64,000 nucleotides of DNA, taken from the NCBI GenBank assembly GCA_977017575.1, contig CDRNVI010000066.1, positions 1 to 64,000 of the forward strand, read 5' to 3'. The position numbers and the translations under genes were made by a program. This DNA is from Paramoeba atlantica. Its lineage: Eukaryota > Discosea. Each line of letters starts with the position of its first letter. Within the stretch, counting starts at the first letter, position 1. Positions 1-10,722 of this stretch are shown here, in pieces. Under the pieces are notes generated by a model. That model was given only the letters and a program-made list of their open reading frames with translations, was not told the origin of the DNA and searched no databases.

Positions 1-233
1 TTCGGTAAAATAAATTGAGGAAACTACAGTGAAGTATTCAAATACGAGTGGATTATATTACGGTTATTTTTAATTAAGATTATTTTTAGCCCCGAAAGTG
101 AGGTCGATGGTGATAGACATGAAAAAAAGGATTTGTTTTCGGGGCTAAAAGTAATCTTAATTAAAAATAACCGTAATATAATCCACTCGTATTTGAATAC
201 TTCACTGTAGTTTCCTCAATTTATTTTACCGAA
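1..233. repeat. Long inverted-repeat (fold-back) element, may continue past the window edge
   Basis: Bases 1-97 and 137-233 are inverted copies of each other with about one mismatch, separated by a 39-base spacer (98-136). The arms contain the phrases GAAGTATTCAAATACGAGTG and TTTTTAATTAAGATTA and end inside with CCCCGAAA. It has no coding capacity. Parts of the same element recur at 5047-5175 and 6872-6921, so it is a dispersed family rather than a local hairpin. The near-perfect arms suggest a recent copy. The left boundary may lie outside the window. It looks like a fold-back MITE; the superfamily is unknown. Confidence 0.85.
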
Positions 234-1428
234 AGTATCCTGTGAGATGCTTTAAGTAGCCCACGAGGCGAATAACAAAACCTACCCCGCTTCTGCACCT
301 TTTTTATTATTCGAATATGACCTTTTCTGGGGCATATTAGTGTAGTAGGATCAAAAAAGTCGATAAATTCACAAAAAAGCATTTTTTTCAAAAAACTACA
401 GAGTTCTGCACTTTGAAAAATCATGATTTTTTTTTATTTTTTAAAAACTTTAAAAATGAGGGAAACGCATTATCACATGACACGTAACTCTGCGAGAGCT
501 CTCGAATGCGCTATTGTTTTCCACAATTGGCCCGGGTATATGAATTTTGACCACCCCCATATTTTCGTGCACCCCCCTGTATATTCTAGCTGGGTTAATG
601 TGGAGAACGAAAAGGCATTTTCTAAGGCGCACAAGGGACGTACATGGAGCATCGCGAAGGAATTAGTCAAAAAGCTCCCACGAGTCGCTCAACCAATTGC
701 GGGTAGTAAATGTGAACGGGGGTCATCAATCTTCAGCGTCACCGAAGAAAATATTTGTTCACTCTTTCCCCTCACGAATGCCGTGCCCTCGACGTAATGT
801 ACAATGTGTAGTGCCTCACAGGCAAATTTGCTGCAAGGGGCTTCCGGGTGGCACTCGATGGTGAGTCTCCAGATCGCCATTTTTCGTCGTAAACAACAAC
901 GACTCATAGCGAATTCACAGGTGCTCAAAGTCTTGCAGGACGCGACCCCGGTACTTCGCGCAGGGGGCTTCCAAACGCTGGAAGTCTCCCACGCGACGAG
1001 CAAACACGTTGTATGCGTGTTCTAGAGGATGTTCTATGCACCTCTCTTGCTCACCAGCCGTGGTGGATTCTGTGGGACCCCGATGCCCATGATGCGTCAT
1101 GAATCATGACTCCATTTGCCAGCATGCATTCATGAGCCTGACCATGTTGTATCATGAACCATGGAAGTAATTTGTAGCATGTACGATGGGAATACCATCC
1201 GCGTCCCACAAATCTGTATATATTTCCTGGAGCATTGCGCTCACTGAACATCTCGGGACATCTTATCCCGATAAGGCCGTTTCTCTTTGCTTTCCCGGGG
1301 CTGATATCCCGCGCATTTCCCTGTGTCGCCGCCGAAGGCGGCAGGTTCAGCAGGAAACGCCCTTTGCGTCAACCCCTGCTGAACCCAGTATCTCTACAGG
1401 TTGTCGCCCTGTATGAAAAAACAACTAG
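234..1428. other. Repeat-rich DNA without a gene; holds the left half of a diverged inverted pair
   Basis: No gene is supported; frames in either direction are short and look like nothing known. Bases 470-560 are a diverged inverted copy of 2230-2330. Both contain GAGAGCTCTCGAATGCG followed by a TTTTCCA-AATTG stretch, and both run towards a poly-C/poly-G block next to TA (about 570-585 and 2205-2228). A related core (GCATTCGAGAGATCTC) is in the ends of the element at 14872-15416, so this is probably an old member of the same group. Confidence 0.5.
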
Positions 1429-1866
1429 GGTCAAAAGGGCATATTTTTGTACCATTTTTTTTTCAATGACATTTCTCCCAGACGAGTGGAAAAAAATTCT
1501 TAAACTTAAAGAATCATTTTATCGTTCCTCATTAATAATGTACAGAAATATTACAAATGCTTGTATTGCGGAATTGCAATCAACTTTCACCTTCACATGG
1601 TGCTGAAGAGTTTTTGGAAATTCTAGGAAGGAATGATCATCCGGTAAGTAAATGGTAGGATTTTACTCACTCAAATATGTCGCACCTTTCGCAGCAGAAG
1701 CTCATATTGTTGCGCGAAATAGATTTTTAAAGGTGATGCAAACTTTTTTTATAACAGTTCCTTTGTAATGGAGGATTTCAATAAAATATTTAAATATATT
1801 CAAATATTACAAAAATTGTTTTCGGTCAATCGGAAGAGTTGGTACAAAAATATGCCCTTTTCACCC
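1429..1866. mobile_element. Non-coding terminal-inverted-repeat element with a 7-bp direct repeat at its borders
   Basis: The ends are inverted copies: GGTCAAAAGGGCATATTTTT on the left and the reverse complement of GGTGAAAAGGGCATATTTTT on the right, with similarity continuing through TGTACCA (about 26 bp, one mismatch). CAACTAG occurs immediately outside both ends (1422-1428 and 1867-1873), as expected for a target-site duplication. The 438-bp interior is AT-rich and non-coding. I read it as a MITE; the superfamily is not assigned. Confidence 0.7.
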
Positions 1867-2396
1867 CAACTAGCGTACCTAGGCTGGAACTAGGGAGCCA
1901 TTCATGTATCTCTTCGGGGACGAACGGCTCTGAAAAATATCAGAGTGTGAAGAAAATATCAGAAATTGGTCACTTTTCTTGTCATGTAAGATACGCAGAT
2001 ACGCAAAGACTGTGAAATACGCAGGAATAACCTCTTTTGCTAGTCAGAATATTGCGAAACTGACTAAATCGACTGACTAAATCTATCGAGATTACGCGAG
2101 ATCATGCGAAAGCTCTCGGGAGCTGATTTCACCCGGGAGTGTAGTTGGACGATGCCCAAACGAGAACACGTGAGATCAAGCGAGATCATGCCCGCAGTCC
2201 TTCTGTATACAGAAGGAAAAAATGGGGGGTGGATTCGCTTAACTTAGATTTACTACAATTTTGGAAAATTACACCGCATTCGAGAGCTCTCACAAACTTA
2301 CTTGTCATATGATACTGCATTTTACGTACACAGTAGTTTCCGGGTATATGCTTTTTCCTGAATACCGTAAAAACGGAAAGTACAACTTTTACTTCT
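1867..2396. other. Intergenic DNA with the right half of a diverged inverted pair
   Basis: No gene. It contains 2230-2330, the inverted partner of 470-560, next to a GGGGGG block and the palindrome CTTCTGTATACAGAAG (about 2202-2217). Short direct repeats of the form GAGATCATGC occur near 2095-2190. Confidence 0.45.
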
Positions 2397-2478
2397 GAGA
2401 AACCTTTTTGAAAGTTTTTAGAATAAAGAGTGACTTTAAAGTATTTTCTTGAAAGTTTTAAAGTTTCAGTGAACCTTG
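2397..2478. repeat. hAT-like element terminus overlapping the end of the neighbouring gene
   Basis: Read on the minus strand from 2478, the sequence CAAGGTTCACTGAAACTTTA, followed by AAACTTTCAAG and an AGTACTTTAAAG-like stretch, matches the ends of the complete hAT-like element at 5243-5874 (CAGGGTTCGCGGAAACTTT). Only this end is recognised here; the other end was not found. The last six codons and the stop of the 194-residue gene lie inside it. Confidence 0.7.
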
Positions 2479-3042
2479 CCTTTTAGGACGTAAACTCTGA
2501 AATAATAATCTAATAGTACTTTTACAGTTTACAAGTAAAAAGGCAAAGAAACCCATTAGAGCCCCAAGAATACAGGGCACCGGAAACCATTTTACCGGAA
2601 GCCATGGACGATCGTTGAGTATGTAGAGCACAGCACCAAAGCAAGGAAATAAAACCCAAAAAGAAAAATGAAGAAAAAGACGTTCGGAAAGCTTTTTTCC
2701 TTTATTTTCTCCTGATAAAAGTTTCCATCGATCTCTACCCATTACATAATTCAATAACCATTCCAGCATTGTAATGCGCTTCGCTTTCCTTAGTACTCGC
2801 TGTAACCGACGTGCCGTAACCGGTGTCCCTGACGACTTTTCGGGAGTTTTGGGATCTGTCATACAATAAGCCCATATAAAGGAATGACTGAAACCTCTGA
2901 ATAACATTGTCAACAACGCGGCGAGACTAAGAGCGCCCAAAAAATTTTTTAGTGGTGATGGGCCAAAATAGGACACTCCTATTAAAAAAGCAAAGAAGTC
3001 CCTAAAGCGTTCCATCGAAAGTGTTTTTATGGACTGCTTCAT
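2458..3042 (-). CDS. Unknown multi-pass membrane protein, 194 aa
   Basis: I do not recognise this protein. It has about four hydrophobic segments, at residues 13-28, 33-50, 124-144 and 152-173. Between the second and third lies a basic loop (TARRLQRVLRKAKR). This layout suggests a small organelle membrane protein; no catalytic motif is visible. ATG at 3042 is the first in frame. Its C-terminus is odd: the final residues (QGSLKL) and the TAA stop are read from the terminus of a hAT-like repeat (2397-2478), so the original end was probably replaced by the insertion. It is the last gene of the array in this window. It could be a poorly conserved glycosomal or mitochondrial membrane protein, but that is a guess. 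Confidence 0.65.
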   Translation of the reverse strand: MKQSIKTLSMERFRDFFAFLIGVSYFGPSPLKNFLGALSLAALLTMLFRGFSHSFIWAYCMTDPKTPEKSSGTPVTARRLQRVLRKAKRITMLEWLLNYVMGRDRWKLLSGENKGKKLSERLFLHFSFWVLFPCFGAVLYILNDRPWLPVKWFPVPCILGALMGFFAFLLVNCKSTIRLLFQSLRPKRQGSLKL

Positions 3043-3699
3043 AGCCTTCTACGAGGTGCAAGGTTTCTAGTTTTGAAGTTTCCTATAGAAATTGCATACG
3101 GTGAATCGCTGGTATAGGAGAGAGATTTTGGGACGGCGAGATCGTCAATTTGCAAGCACATACAAAATAAATTAATAAGATTAATTTACACTAGTGGATA
3201 CCATATACTATGGTGGTACACCGAATATTGTCTAATTACGTGTATGTATTTCTTTTTAAAGATTTGTGTTCTTTTCTTTTTACTGCCATCCCATAAATGC
3301 CAAATGGGACACGAATCTCCAATTTTCGCATAAGGATTGTGAGTAGTATACTACAAACTTCCTGTGATATACTACGAATTCAATATTTCAAAAAATGTAT
3401 AAAAACAAGTGGGAGGGAAGGGGTTTCGTATTGTATAAGTTGTACAACTTCGAACGCAGATTCGAACGCGCATATCCGTTTTGATATTGCGTAAGAAAGA
3501 ATTTTAATACAATGCGCCTACAAAAACATTTATGTATAAAAACATTTAGGAAGTCTGTTAAGTTAAATTTCACACTATGCAACGAAACTCACGACTCCAA
3601 AAATTTGATCTGAGTGCACCGCTCCTTATACAAGTACGATACAGCACGTTCATGTTTGCACATACGAGTTCTACAATCAATAATATTAAAATGCGCCTT
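3043..3699. other. 657-bp intergenic stretch, nothing recognised
   Basis: Short frames occur on both strands but none resembles a protein and none continues. No tRNA-like or repeat signature was seen. It is probably the 3' untranslated region of the 151-aa gene followed by the leader of the membrane protein gene. Confidence 0.4.
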
Positions 3700-4155
3700 T
3701 TACGTAATGAGATTTTCGGATCCTGGAATGCTAACTTGACCACCGGCCTTGTGTTTCAGCAGCACTCCGGGTTTTGTGCTCGCGAGCTCAGCCATTTCTT
3801 TTCTACGATATTCTATCCAAGATTCGGGCAAATTTATTGTTATACCAAGAATTTCTTTAATAAGGAACGTGTGACCAGTGAGAAAAGTGTACCAGTCAGG
3901 CTGCATCATAAAGATAAGAGCGGCGTACATTGTAGGAAACATAAGTAACGAGTGTCGCAAATGAATGCGGCCCATACGATGCGCAAAGTGACCGAACGAG
4001 GCAGGGTTTGACCACCCTCGATTTGCTGGTCCACCGCTGAGCGTTATTGGATATAAATTGTTAAAAGGGGTTCGAAAAGAGATTGTAGTCCAATTGATGC
4101 CAAGAAAATCGGGATGAAGCACACGACGTAATAAAGATCCCTTAGTGCGCGCCAT
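3700..4155 (-). CDS. Unknown small protein with one membrane segment, 151 aa
   Basis: The product is not recognised. It has a basic N-terminus (ARTKGSLLRR), a motif-like middle (HRMGRIHLRHSLLMFPTMY) leading into a single hydrophobic stretch at about residues 68-85, and a hydrophilic C-terminus. A small basic one-pass protein of this kind could be a lineage-specific subunit of a mitochondrial inner-membrane complex, but no motif proves it. ATG at 4155 is the first in frame. The gene lies between ubiquitin-L40 and the 194-aa membrane protein on the same strand. That it is a real gene rests on the length of the frame, its position in the array and its ordinary amino-acid composition. Confidence 0.6.
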   Translation of the reverse strand: MARTKGSLLRRVLHPDFLGINWTTISFRTPFNNLYPITLSGGPANRGWSNPASFGHFAHRMGRIHLRHSLLMFPTMYAALIFMMQPDWYTFLTGHTFLIKEILGITINLPESWIEYRRKEMAELASTKPGVLLKHKAGGQVSIPGSENLIT

Positions 4156-4477
4156 AATAATTTAAAAGACAAGATCAAGAAAAATGAAATATAATTTTGA
4201 TGAGATTTTAAGAAGGGGTGTCGGCTTGACTTTGACAATGCCCTGTTATTGTAATCTTTAAATCTATATTTTAAACCGAGTGATAGATAGTAAGTAACGT
4301 TTTTTTCAAATAAAATGCGTTAGAAGTACCTTGTACTTAATAATCGAATATTAAAATCTTTACACGGCAATTCAAAAAACCAGCTTGCTTCTTTTCATCG
4401 TCTATCTTTACTTCTTTGTCGTTTGGAAAAGTTTGGACTCTGTACGATATTCACAAAGTGGAAATAACATGGTAGCA
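4156..4477. other. Spacer downstream of ubiquitin-L40
   Basis: A 322-bp AT-rich stretch without a gene. It must contain the ubiquitin-L40 3' untranslated region and the leader of the next gene. No structure was noticed. Confidence 0.4.
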
Positions 4478-5046
<569 letters not shown>

Positions 5047-5175
5047 TAGTTTCAGTGAAGTATTCAAATACGAGTGGATTATATTACGGTTATTTTTAAT
5101 TACGGTTATTTTTAATTAAGATTTTTAGCCCCGAACAAAAATACTTTTTTTCATGTCTATCACCATCGACCTCAC
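5047..5175. repeat. Single-arm copy of the fold-back family seen at 1-233
   Basis: It begins with the arm sequence (CAGTGAAGTATTCAAATACG), continues through the TTTTTAATTA stretch, which is duplicated once here, and then the spacer in inverted orientation (ATGTCTATCACCATCGACCT). The second arm is missing, so this is a broken copy. Confidence 0.8.
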
Positions 5176-5242
5176 TTTTATACGAAACACAAGCCTTTAT
5201 AAAATGATCACAGACGAATCCAATGGCTTGGGCGCTTAAAAG

Positions 5243-5874
5243 CAGGGTTCGCGGAAACTTTTTTATAGTAAAAAAAAGTTTTTTTTTTCAGTGGATGAAA
5301 GTTACTTTAAAGTACTTTTTATACTTTTTTTTACTATAAAACTTTCAACACGGCCCTCGACCAGTCAACAAACCTCCGTTTAACGGCCGAGCCGTCAAAC
5401 ACCGATATATTAGGTCCCAAACTCTCAAAAAACGGTCTAGGAGTTGATTTCGGAAAAATATGTTTTTTTTATTTTCATCCAAAATTTTTCAGTTTTATTT
5501 CTCAAAAATTCAAATATTGCTATGATCCCCCTGGTGGGGAGGGGGGGGGCAGGGGGTACCCATCGGAATTGTTGAAAAACTAGTGATCTTGTCACTCAAT
5601 TCGATTCATACGTCTTTGTAAACATTTTTTTCGAAAACTCACCTGAAACGATATCGGGCCACAAATCGGGCACGACGAATTAACCTACGGTAGCGAGGGA
5701 GTAGTATCTCCCTCAATAAATTGTAATGAATACAGACGAATCAAAATCATGATGAAAGAAATTCTGTGATTCTAAAGTATACGAAGAAAAAAAAAGTTTT
5801 TGAAAGTTTTTAGAAAAAAAATAAAGTAACTTTAAAGTACTTTCTTGAAAGTTTTAAAGTTTCCGCGAACCCTG
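5243..5874. mobile_element. Non-autonomous hAT-like DNA element with perfect 8-bp target duplication
   Basis: The left end is CAGGGTTCGCGGAAACTTT and the right end is its exact inverted copy. The inverted similarity continues inward through runs of AAAGTACTTTAAAGTTACTTT type for roughly 90 bp. CTTAAAAG lies directly outside both ends (5235-5242 and 5875-5882). A CAGGG start with an 8-bp duplication is typical of the hAT superfamily. The 632-bp interior has no coding frame and contains a G-rich block near 5540-5560. Sequence inside it at 5405-5560 resembles 12669-12850. The intact duplication suggests fairly recent insertion. Confidence 0.88.
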
Positions 5875-5905
5875 CTTAAAAGTTACTCAAAAAGTGTGTT
5901 CAAAA

Positions 5906-6853
5906 CAGAGGTCCCTAAAACTATTTTAAATAGTTTACTATCTATAAATATTTTATAGATAGTTTATAGTGTTTCAAGAAAATTTATAGTACTATAAACC
6001 TCATTTATAGTACTATAAACACTATACTGTATGGTACTATAAAAACTATATGGTCTTTATCAGTGTTTCATGTCCAGGAAGGCACTCGGTAGACAGATCG
6101 GTCGATGGACCTGGAGGAATTTCGCGGGGCAGGAGAGAGCCGATGGAGGTATAGAGGCTTAGAGGGGTCACGAGATGTCAGGTAGAGCAAGTGGCGTGGA
6201 TACGCTGACGCGTAGAAAAAAGTGAAAAGAGTTGTACTTTTTGTGCAGAAATGGAAAAAGTCGGGATCCTATAGCTCACAAGTTCTTCCCATAATGCTCT
6301 TCCTTGTAGCGTGCAAACATTATAGTTGTCCAACGATTACGTCCGCATTACAGTTGTCCAACGAGTTCCCGTTAGATCACTCGTTGGATCCTAGACGTGG
6401 CGTATTCAATGGCAAGGTAAAACACAAAAACACATCACAGAGCCTGTAAGATTCAATATCTGAAAAATTCATAATCTTTTGAAGAATTTCGATGAATCAC
6501 TTACCCCCTATTTCACATTTACACATTGTACTTCGACAGGAAAAGCGACCTAAGAAGACAAGGCGTCTGGGCTGGAACACATCTGAAATTAAAGTAGGTC
6601 GACTTCCCCATCGACTCCAACGAAGTGTGGAAAAATGATTTGAGCTTGACCACGACGCTTGTTGGGCATAGTGGTGTGAAAAACAGTGAGAAATCTTTCA
6701 AGAAAACGGGAGTGATAAAAAATGAATTGCGTCGAGTCGGCATTTCAAGCAATACTTTTAGAAAAAACTTTCTAAGGAAAATAGTAAAAAAAATATAATT
6801 TATAGTACTATAATAGTACTATAAAATAGTTTTTGTAGTTTTACGGACCTCTG
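5906..6853. mobile_element. Second non-autonomous hAT-like element with perfect 8-bp target duplication
   Basis: The ends are CAGAGGTCCCTAAAACTA and the inverted copy of CAGAGGTCCGTAAAACTA. GTTCAAAA lies outside both ends (5898-5905 and 6854-6861). Both ends are followed inside by many copies of TATAGTACTATA and the related hairpin TATCTATAAATATTTTATAGATA. The element is 948 bp with no convincing reading frame. It lies only 31 bp from the previous hAT-like element but has different ends, so the two are separate families and separate insertions. Confidence 0.88.
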
Positions 6854-7566
6854 GTTCAAAAATTATTAATTTACGAGTGGATTATATTACGGTTAATTTA
6901 ATTAAGATTAATTTTAGCCAAAAATAACCTTAAAAGCGTAATTAAATAATTAAATACCGTAGAAACTTCAATTAAGGGTAATTAAAATTAAGGCAACTTT
7001 AATTAAGGCAGCTTTAATTAAGGAATAATTATTTTTTTGTCATTTTGGGGAAAAAATTGGGAAAAATTAATTTCATGATTCTGACTCAGACTTCTCCTTT
7101 CAATGATCGTTTTAGCATTTCTCTCACATGTTGAATTGGTTGAAGACCGTAAAGGTAGGCGAAACAGGCGAAGCTCGTCTAGAAAAGTTCGAAAAATATG
7201 ACAAATGATCAGAAATTGAGCACTTTTAGCAGAAGTGTGATACTTATGCTACAAACGACAATATTTATATAAGACCTGTTTTGGGCTTTTATCAGCGCCA
7301 TTTTAATTAAGGCAACTTTAATTAAGGCAATAATTAATTTTTAAATCCGTTCTGCCTTAATTACTTTTATCCTTAATAACCGTTTCACCGGTATAACACT
7401 GTATACTAAAAGCACTCTTTTAGCAAAACAAATTCAACTTCATTATTGAACTATCCAGACCCTCTAATATAGAATTCGTGCCCTTCTCACATCCATAGTT
7501 ACACTTCAGATCCTGATTCTGGTATTCACTACGAAGAAGTTATTGTTTCCTTTTTTACTGTTTCTC
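6854..7566. repeat. AT-rich stretch with fold-back fragment and repeated TTAATTAAGGCA
   Basis: Bases 6872-6921 resemble the arm of the fold-back family (ACGAGTGGATTATATTACGG). Beyond it, AATTAAGGCAACTTTAATTA-type phrases recur at about 6960-7030 and 7300-7380, flanking some 270 bp of unique sequence. It is probably a decayed element. No gene is present. Confidence 0.55.
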
Positions 7567-8577
7567 TTAAATTTCCTCTTGAGCGTATCGATCAATAAGC
7601 ATGAGACCACATGCGACATCAAGTATGGACTTAAAAAAGCTTTTACCCCAACTCTGCACAACTTCGGCAAACTTCATTCGAAGTTTGTCTGCTTCATAAG
7701 TTTCCAACTTTAGAAATTGCGCAGGCCTATGGTACATAAGAGCCTCGATCATTGGCGAAGATAAATATGCAAGAGTAACTGATTCACCATCATCAACGTA
7801 AGCACGAGCGACAAATTGATTTTCCATCACCGATAATGGAGGAAGCAAAGAAATTATTTCTGCAGATACAATAAAAGGAGTTTCGCTCCCTTGAACTGGT
7901 AATTGAGAAATTTTCATGGTTGCTAAGGAGGGAGAAGTTTGCTCAGGAGTATGCAGCTGGCCTTGAGATATGGTCTTTGCTCCTGTGCAAGGTGTCGCTT
8001 CGATTTCTGATTCAAGATTGTGAAGCATGCGAGTTCTATTGAAACGTTCGGCTCGTTTTTTTCGTTTCTGAGTGTGCTGTGCATCTAGAGCGGCAACAGA
8101 ACCTCCTAATACAGTCATGCAGCTGTCATTAAGAAGAAGAACACGATTTCTGATTCGAACGTTTTCAATGAGGACTTTTGCACCCGGAACCAGACCTTCA
8201 TCAAGCTGAACGCATGGGGAGTGTTCAATTGCAATCCAATCCCTCACACCGTCCGTCAGGCAAAGTTTGCGTGGTCCTTTGCAAGTTGGCATGTGAGACG
8301 CGGATTCTGCCTTTGACTGTTCCAGGAGACTTTGAGAAATATTTTCTATTTCATTCAGCTGAAAAATATGTCGTGAGGTTATAGTGCAGTCATCCACTAA
8401 TGGAAAGCCTTTCAAAAAGGGAACGCGTCTGAAATCTTGATAAAGAAGCATCGTTAGAGCCTCTAAATCATTTTGTGCTGTAGAACGGCACCACCATTCC
8501 TTCCACCACTTGAGCTCAAGATCAATATTACAAATATTTTTCAGCGTGCTGCGTACCACATTCCATGGATCGCTCAT
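7567..8577 (-). CDS. RMI1: RecQ-mediated genome instability protein 1 (RMI1)
   Basis: RMI1 is the OB-fold partner of topoisomerase III and the RecQ helicase and helps dissolve double Holliday junctions in the nucleus. The N-terminal third shows the family pattern: a helical start, then a DUF1767-like region with LYQDFRRVPFLKG and the OB-fold block LCLTDGVRDWIAIEH, then VPGAKVLIENVRIRNRVLLL and VLGGSVAALD. The rest (residues 190-336) is less conserved and may hold a second OB fold. Its 336 residues are shorter than animal RMI1 but near the size in protists and yeast. ATG at 8577 is the first in frame. The gene is isolated between two repeat islands on the same strand as the rest. The assignment rests on motif memory, not on a search. 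Confidence 0.85.
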   Translation of the reverse strand: MSDPWNVVRSTLKNICNIDLELKWWKEWWCRSTAQNDLEALTMLLYQDFRRVPFLKGFPLVDDCTITSRHIFQLNEIENISQSLLEQSKAESASHMPTCKGPRKLCLTDGVRDWIAIEHSPCVQLDEGLVPGAKVLIENVRIRNRVLLLNDSCMTVLGGSVAALDAQHTQKRKKRAERFNRTRMLHNLESEIEATPCTGAKTISQGQLHTPEQTSPSLATMKISQLPVQGSETPFIVSAEIISLLPPLSVMENQFVARAYVDDGESVTLAYLSSPMIEALMYHRPAQFLKLETYEADKLRMKFAEVVQSWGKSFFKSILDVACGLMLIDRYAQEEI

Positions 8578-8737
8578 TCAAAAATACGGTGCATTCGAAG
8601 ACGCTTGGCAAGTAAAATTTTATGCGTTTTAGTTTGTTGAATTTTTTAGCTTGTAAGATTTTAGCGAAACATAAACTACCCCATGCCATTAATAACGATA
8701 ATGATAAACACCATTTTTTTTTGAGATTGCTATTATT

Positions 8738-9152
8738 GCCATTGGAGGGAGTGCAAGTGGCCCTTCGAAGGTCTCAAAAAATACCTACAGCGTTCGCCAC
8801 CGGTCGTCACCGGTCGTCGCCGACTCCCAGAAAACGACACTTTGAAGGCCAAAATGCTCAACTTTATGACTGACTGATCAATATAATTATACATCGGCAA
8901 AAACAATTTAGCATTTTATATACCACCAGTTTATACATTCCTAACTATTTAGTTCCATTAATGCAAAATTCTCGCTGTGCTAAGAAATTTTGTGATACTT
9001 GTGGGGAAGATTAATGGTCGATCCTTCGAACCTCAAAAAATACCCACAGCGTTCGCCACCGGTCGCCATCGATCGTCACCGGTCGCCATTGGTCGTGACC
9101 GTTCGGCAGCGACCTACAGGTACTGTCTGCACCCCCTCCATTGGAGAATACG
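8738..9152. repeat. Composite repeat with GGTCG(C/T)CACC tandem core and inverted ends
   Basis: CCATTGGAGGGAGTGCA at about 8738 is repeated in inverted form as TGCACCCCCTCCATTGG at about 9130. Inside, two direct copies (about 8757-8831 and 9016-9125) carry CTTCGAA, CTCAAAAAATACC, CAGCGTTCGCCACCGG and short tandem GGTCG(C/T)CACC units. A third copy lies in inverted orientation at 49979-50110. It is non-coding and of unknown family. Confidence 0.65.
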
Positions 9153-9394
9153 CGGTCAACAGCAGATACCTGGAGACATGTGGGGGAGATACCTGGGAGA
9201 TATGATAAGAAATTGCTCTACGGTTTTCTAGCCGTTTGGTTTCACAATATACCACTTCTTGCCTCCTACCCAGAGCTCAATCCGCCTTGTGGCGCTCTGG
9301 CCTATGATCACAATAGGCGATTAACCAAGAGAGGATTCGTGTGTCCCTAGGCATGATGTTAACTTCGAAATTTGACCAAACCTGCGAGATAATC

Positions 9395-9700
9395 ATTTAG
9401 AAGTTAGATGGTGAGAAGTCAACGACTAGAAGATCATGAGTTCGATGTTTAGAACTACAGGTTGAGCGACTAGAGACTAGATGAGGTCTGAGTTAGATGC
9501 TTTGACAGTGAAGCTTAGAAATTAGATGCTTAGATAACGGATGTTAGAAGTTAGACGTTTGGAAATAGAAGTTGAGAAATCAGGTTCCGTGAGGTCTGAG
9601 TTAGATGCTTCGATGTTGACTTTGTAGGTTAGGTGCTTAGACGGCGGGTGTTAGAAGTTAGGTGCTAAAAATGGAGTCTCAGAAGTAGGTGATTGGAAGT
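9395..9700. repeat. Degenerate tandem repeat built on TTAGAAGTTAGATGCTTAGA
   Basis: Two units of about 108 bp start with GAGGTCTGAGTTAGATGCTT at 9483 and 9591. Both are composed of smaller imperfect repeats of the TTAGAAGTTAGATGCTTAGA kind, which also extend upstream to about 9395. It is a decayed minisatellite with no gene. Confidence 0.7.
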
Positions 9701-10722
9701 TATACTCTAATTAAAATTCCAGCAAGTTAGATGTTTGAGAAGAAGACCTGTACCAGGCAGATTCCTAGAGACGCAAGGCCGAGTACTGCAGATAGCGAGA
9801 GACTGCAAGTAGCAAAGCTTCTCGAAGAAGGGAAATACTCCGACCAGAAGGTGAGCGGCAGCTTGTTGTTAGGGATTGTAAAGGTATTCCAGGCGCGAAA
9901 GCAGGCGCTTGACGTTCAGGAAGGGGGCCCTGAAGACAAGTTGCCTAGCGAGAGGATGACTAGAGAGAAAAGAGGTCCACTTCATGGTTTGATTGACACC
10001 TACGATGATCTTTAGCCTCTTGCTCTTTATACAGTGTGTCAAGCCCAGCACGGAACAATTTGAAGGAGCCAACGCGAAGAAGATTGCGCCAGAAGCTAAA
10101 AACAACTTTAAGCGGCGAAGCTGAATGTGAAGTATTCGAGACGCTTCTGTTTTCCTTCTGTCTCTGTTAATCCTTATGCTTTTGTATCCAATTTTTTAGT
10201 TGGTTCGTTAAACGTGGAGATTTTCAACGAGGAGCGCGCAGGGGTGGCGAGTGACTACTATCAGCGCAAAAAAAAGCAACCTACATACTACGTTTCTGAG
10301 AAACGTTAAAATACTAAAATATATTTAGGGGGCAGTTAAATGTTCAGAGGGAGCAATATTTTCACAAAATATCAAGGTATATTAACGTTGACTTTGTGGA
10401 ATATCATCATAGAGAATTAAGAAGAATTGCTTACCCTATTCGCCGAGTGCTCGTAAATATAACGCGATATAGTAAATCGCGACACAATAAATGAAGAGAT
10501 GATAAATCACGGGAGAAAGTAAGAAGGGAACACAACAAAGTTCATGACGTTTGCACCATCATTCAGTTGGAAGTGCTACGGAAAATTGCGAGCTCCCAAA
10601 TATTCTTCCCCATACAGAGAGAAACATAATTTTTTCTTATGTAAAATAGGGAAAACGTGACTATAAACAAGTGAAGTTTATATACAACTGCATTTAAAAG
10701 TTTATATACAAAATGTATTATG
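9701..10722. other. Intergenic stretch, nothing firmly recognised
   Basis: A plus-strand frame at 9731-10015 (94 codons) is hydrophilic and protein-like in composition, but it runs against the direction of all genes, resembles nothing known and lies between repeats. It may be a relic of a transposon gene. The remainder (10016-10722) is AT-rich and unstructured. Confidence 0.35.

Noticed and set aside
423-1606. Plus-strand frames of 60-124 codons in the first repeat island
   Set aside because: They cross repeat arms and element borders and contain no recognisable domain.
8738-9152. CRISPR-like array suggested by short repeated GGTCG(C/T)CACC units
   Set aside because: Units are adjacent without spacers of constant length, and the DNA is clearly eukaryotic.
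9395-9700. Telomere-like tract from the TTAG-rich repeats
   Set aside because: The repeat unit is long and irregular (about 20 and 108 bp) and is not TTAGGG or similar.
9731-10015. Plus-strand frame of 94 codons, hydrophilic and protein-like
   Set aside because: It opposes the direction of all genes, lies among repeats and matches nothing I know. Too weak to list as a gene.
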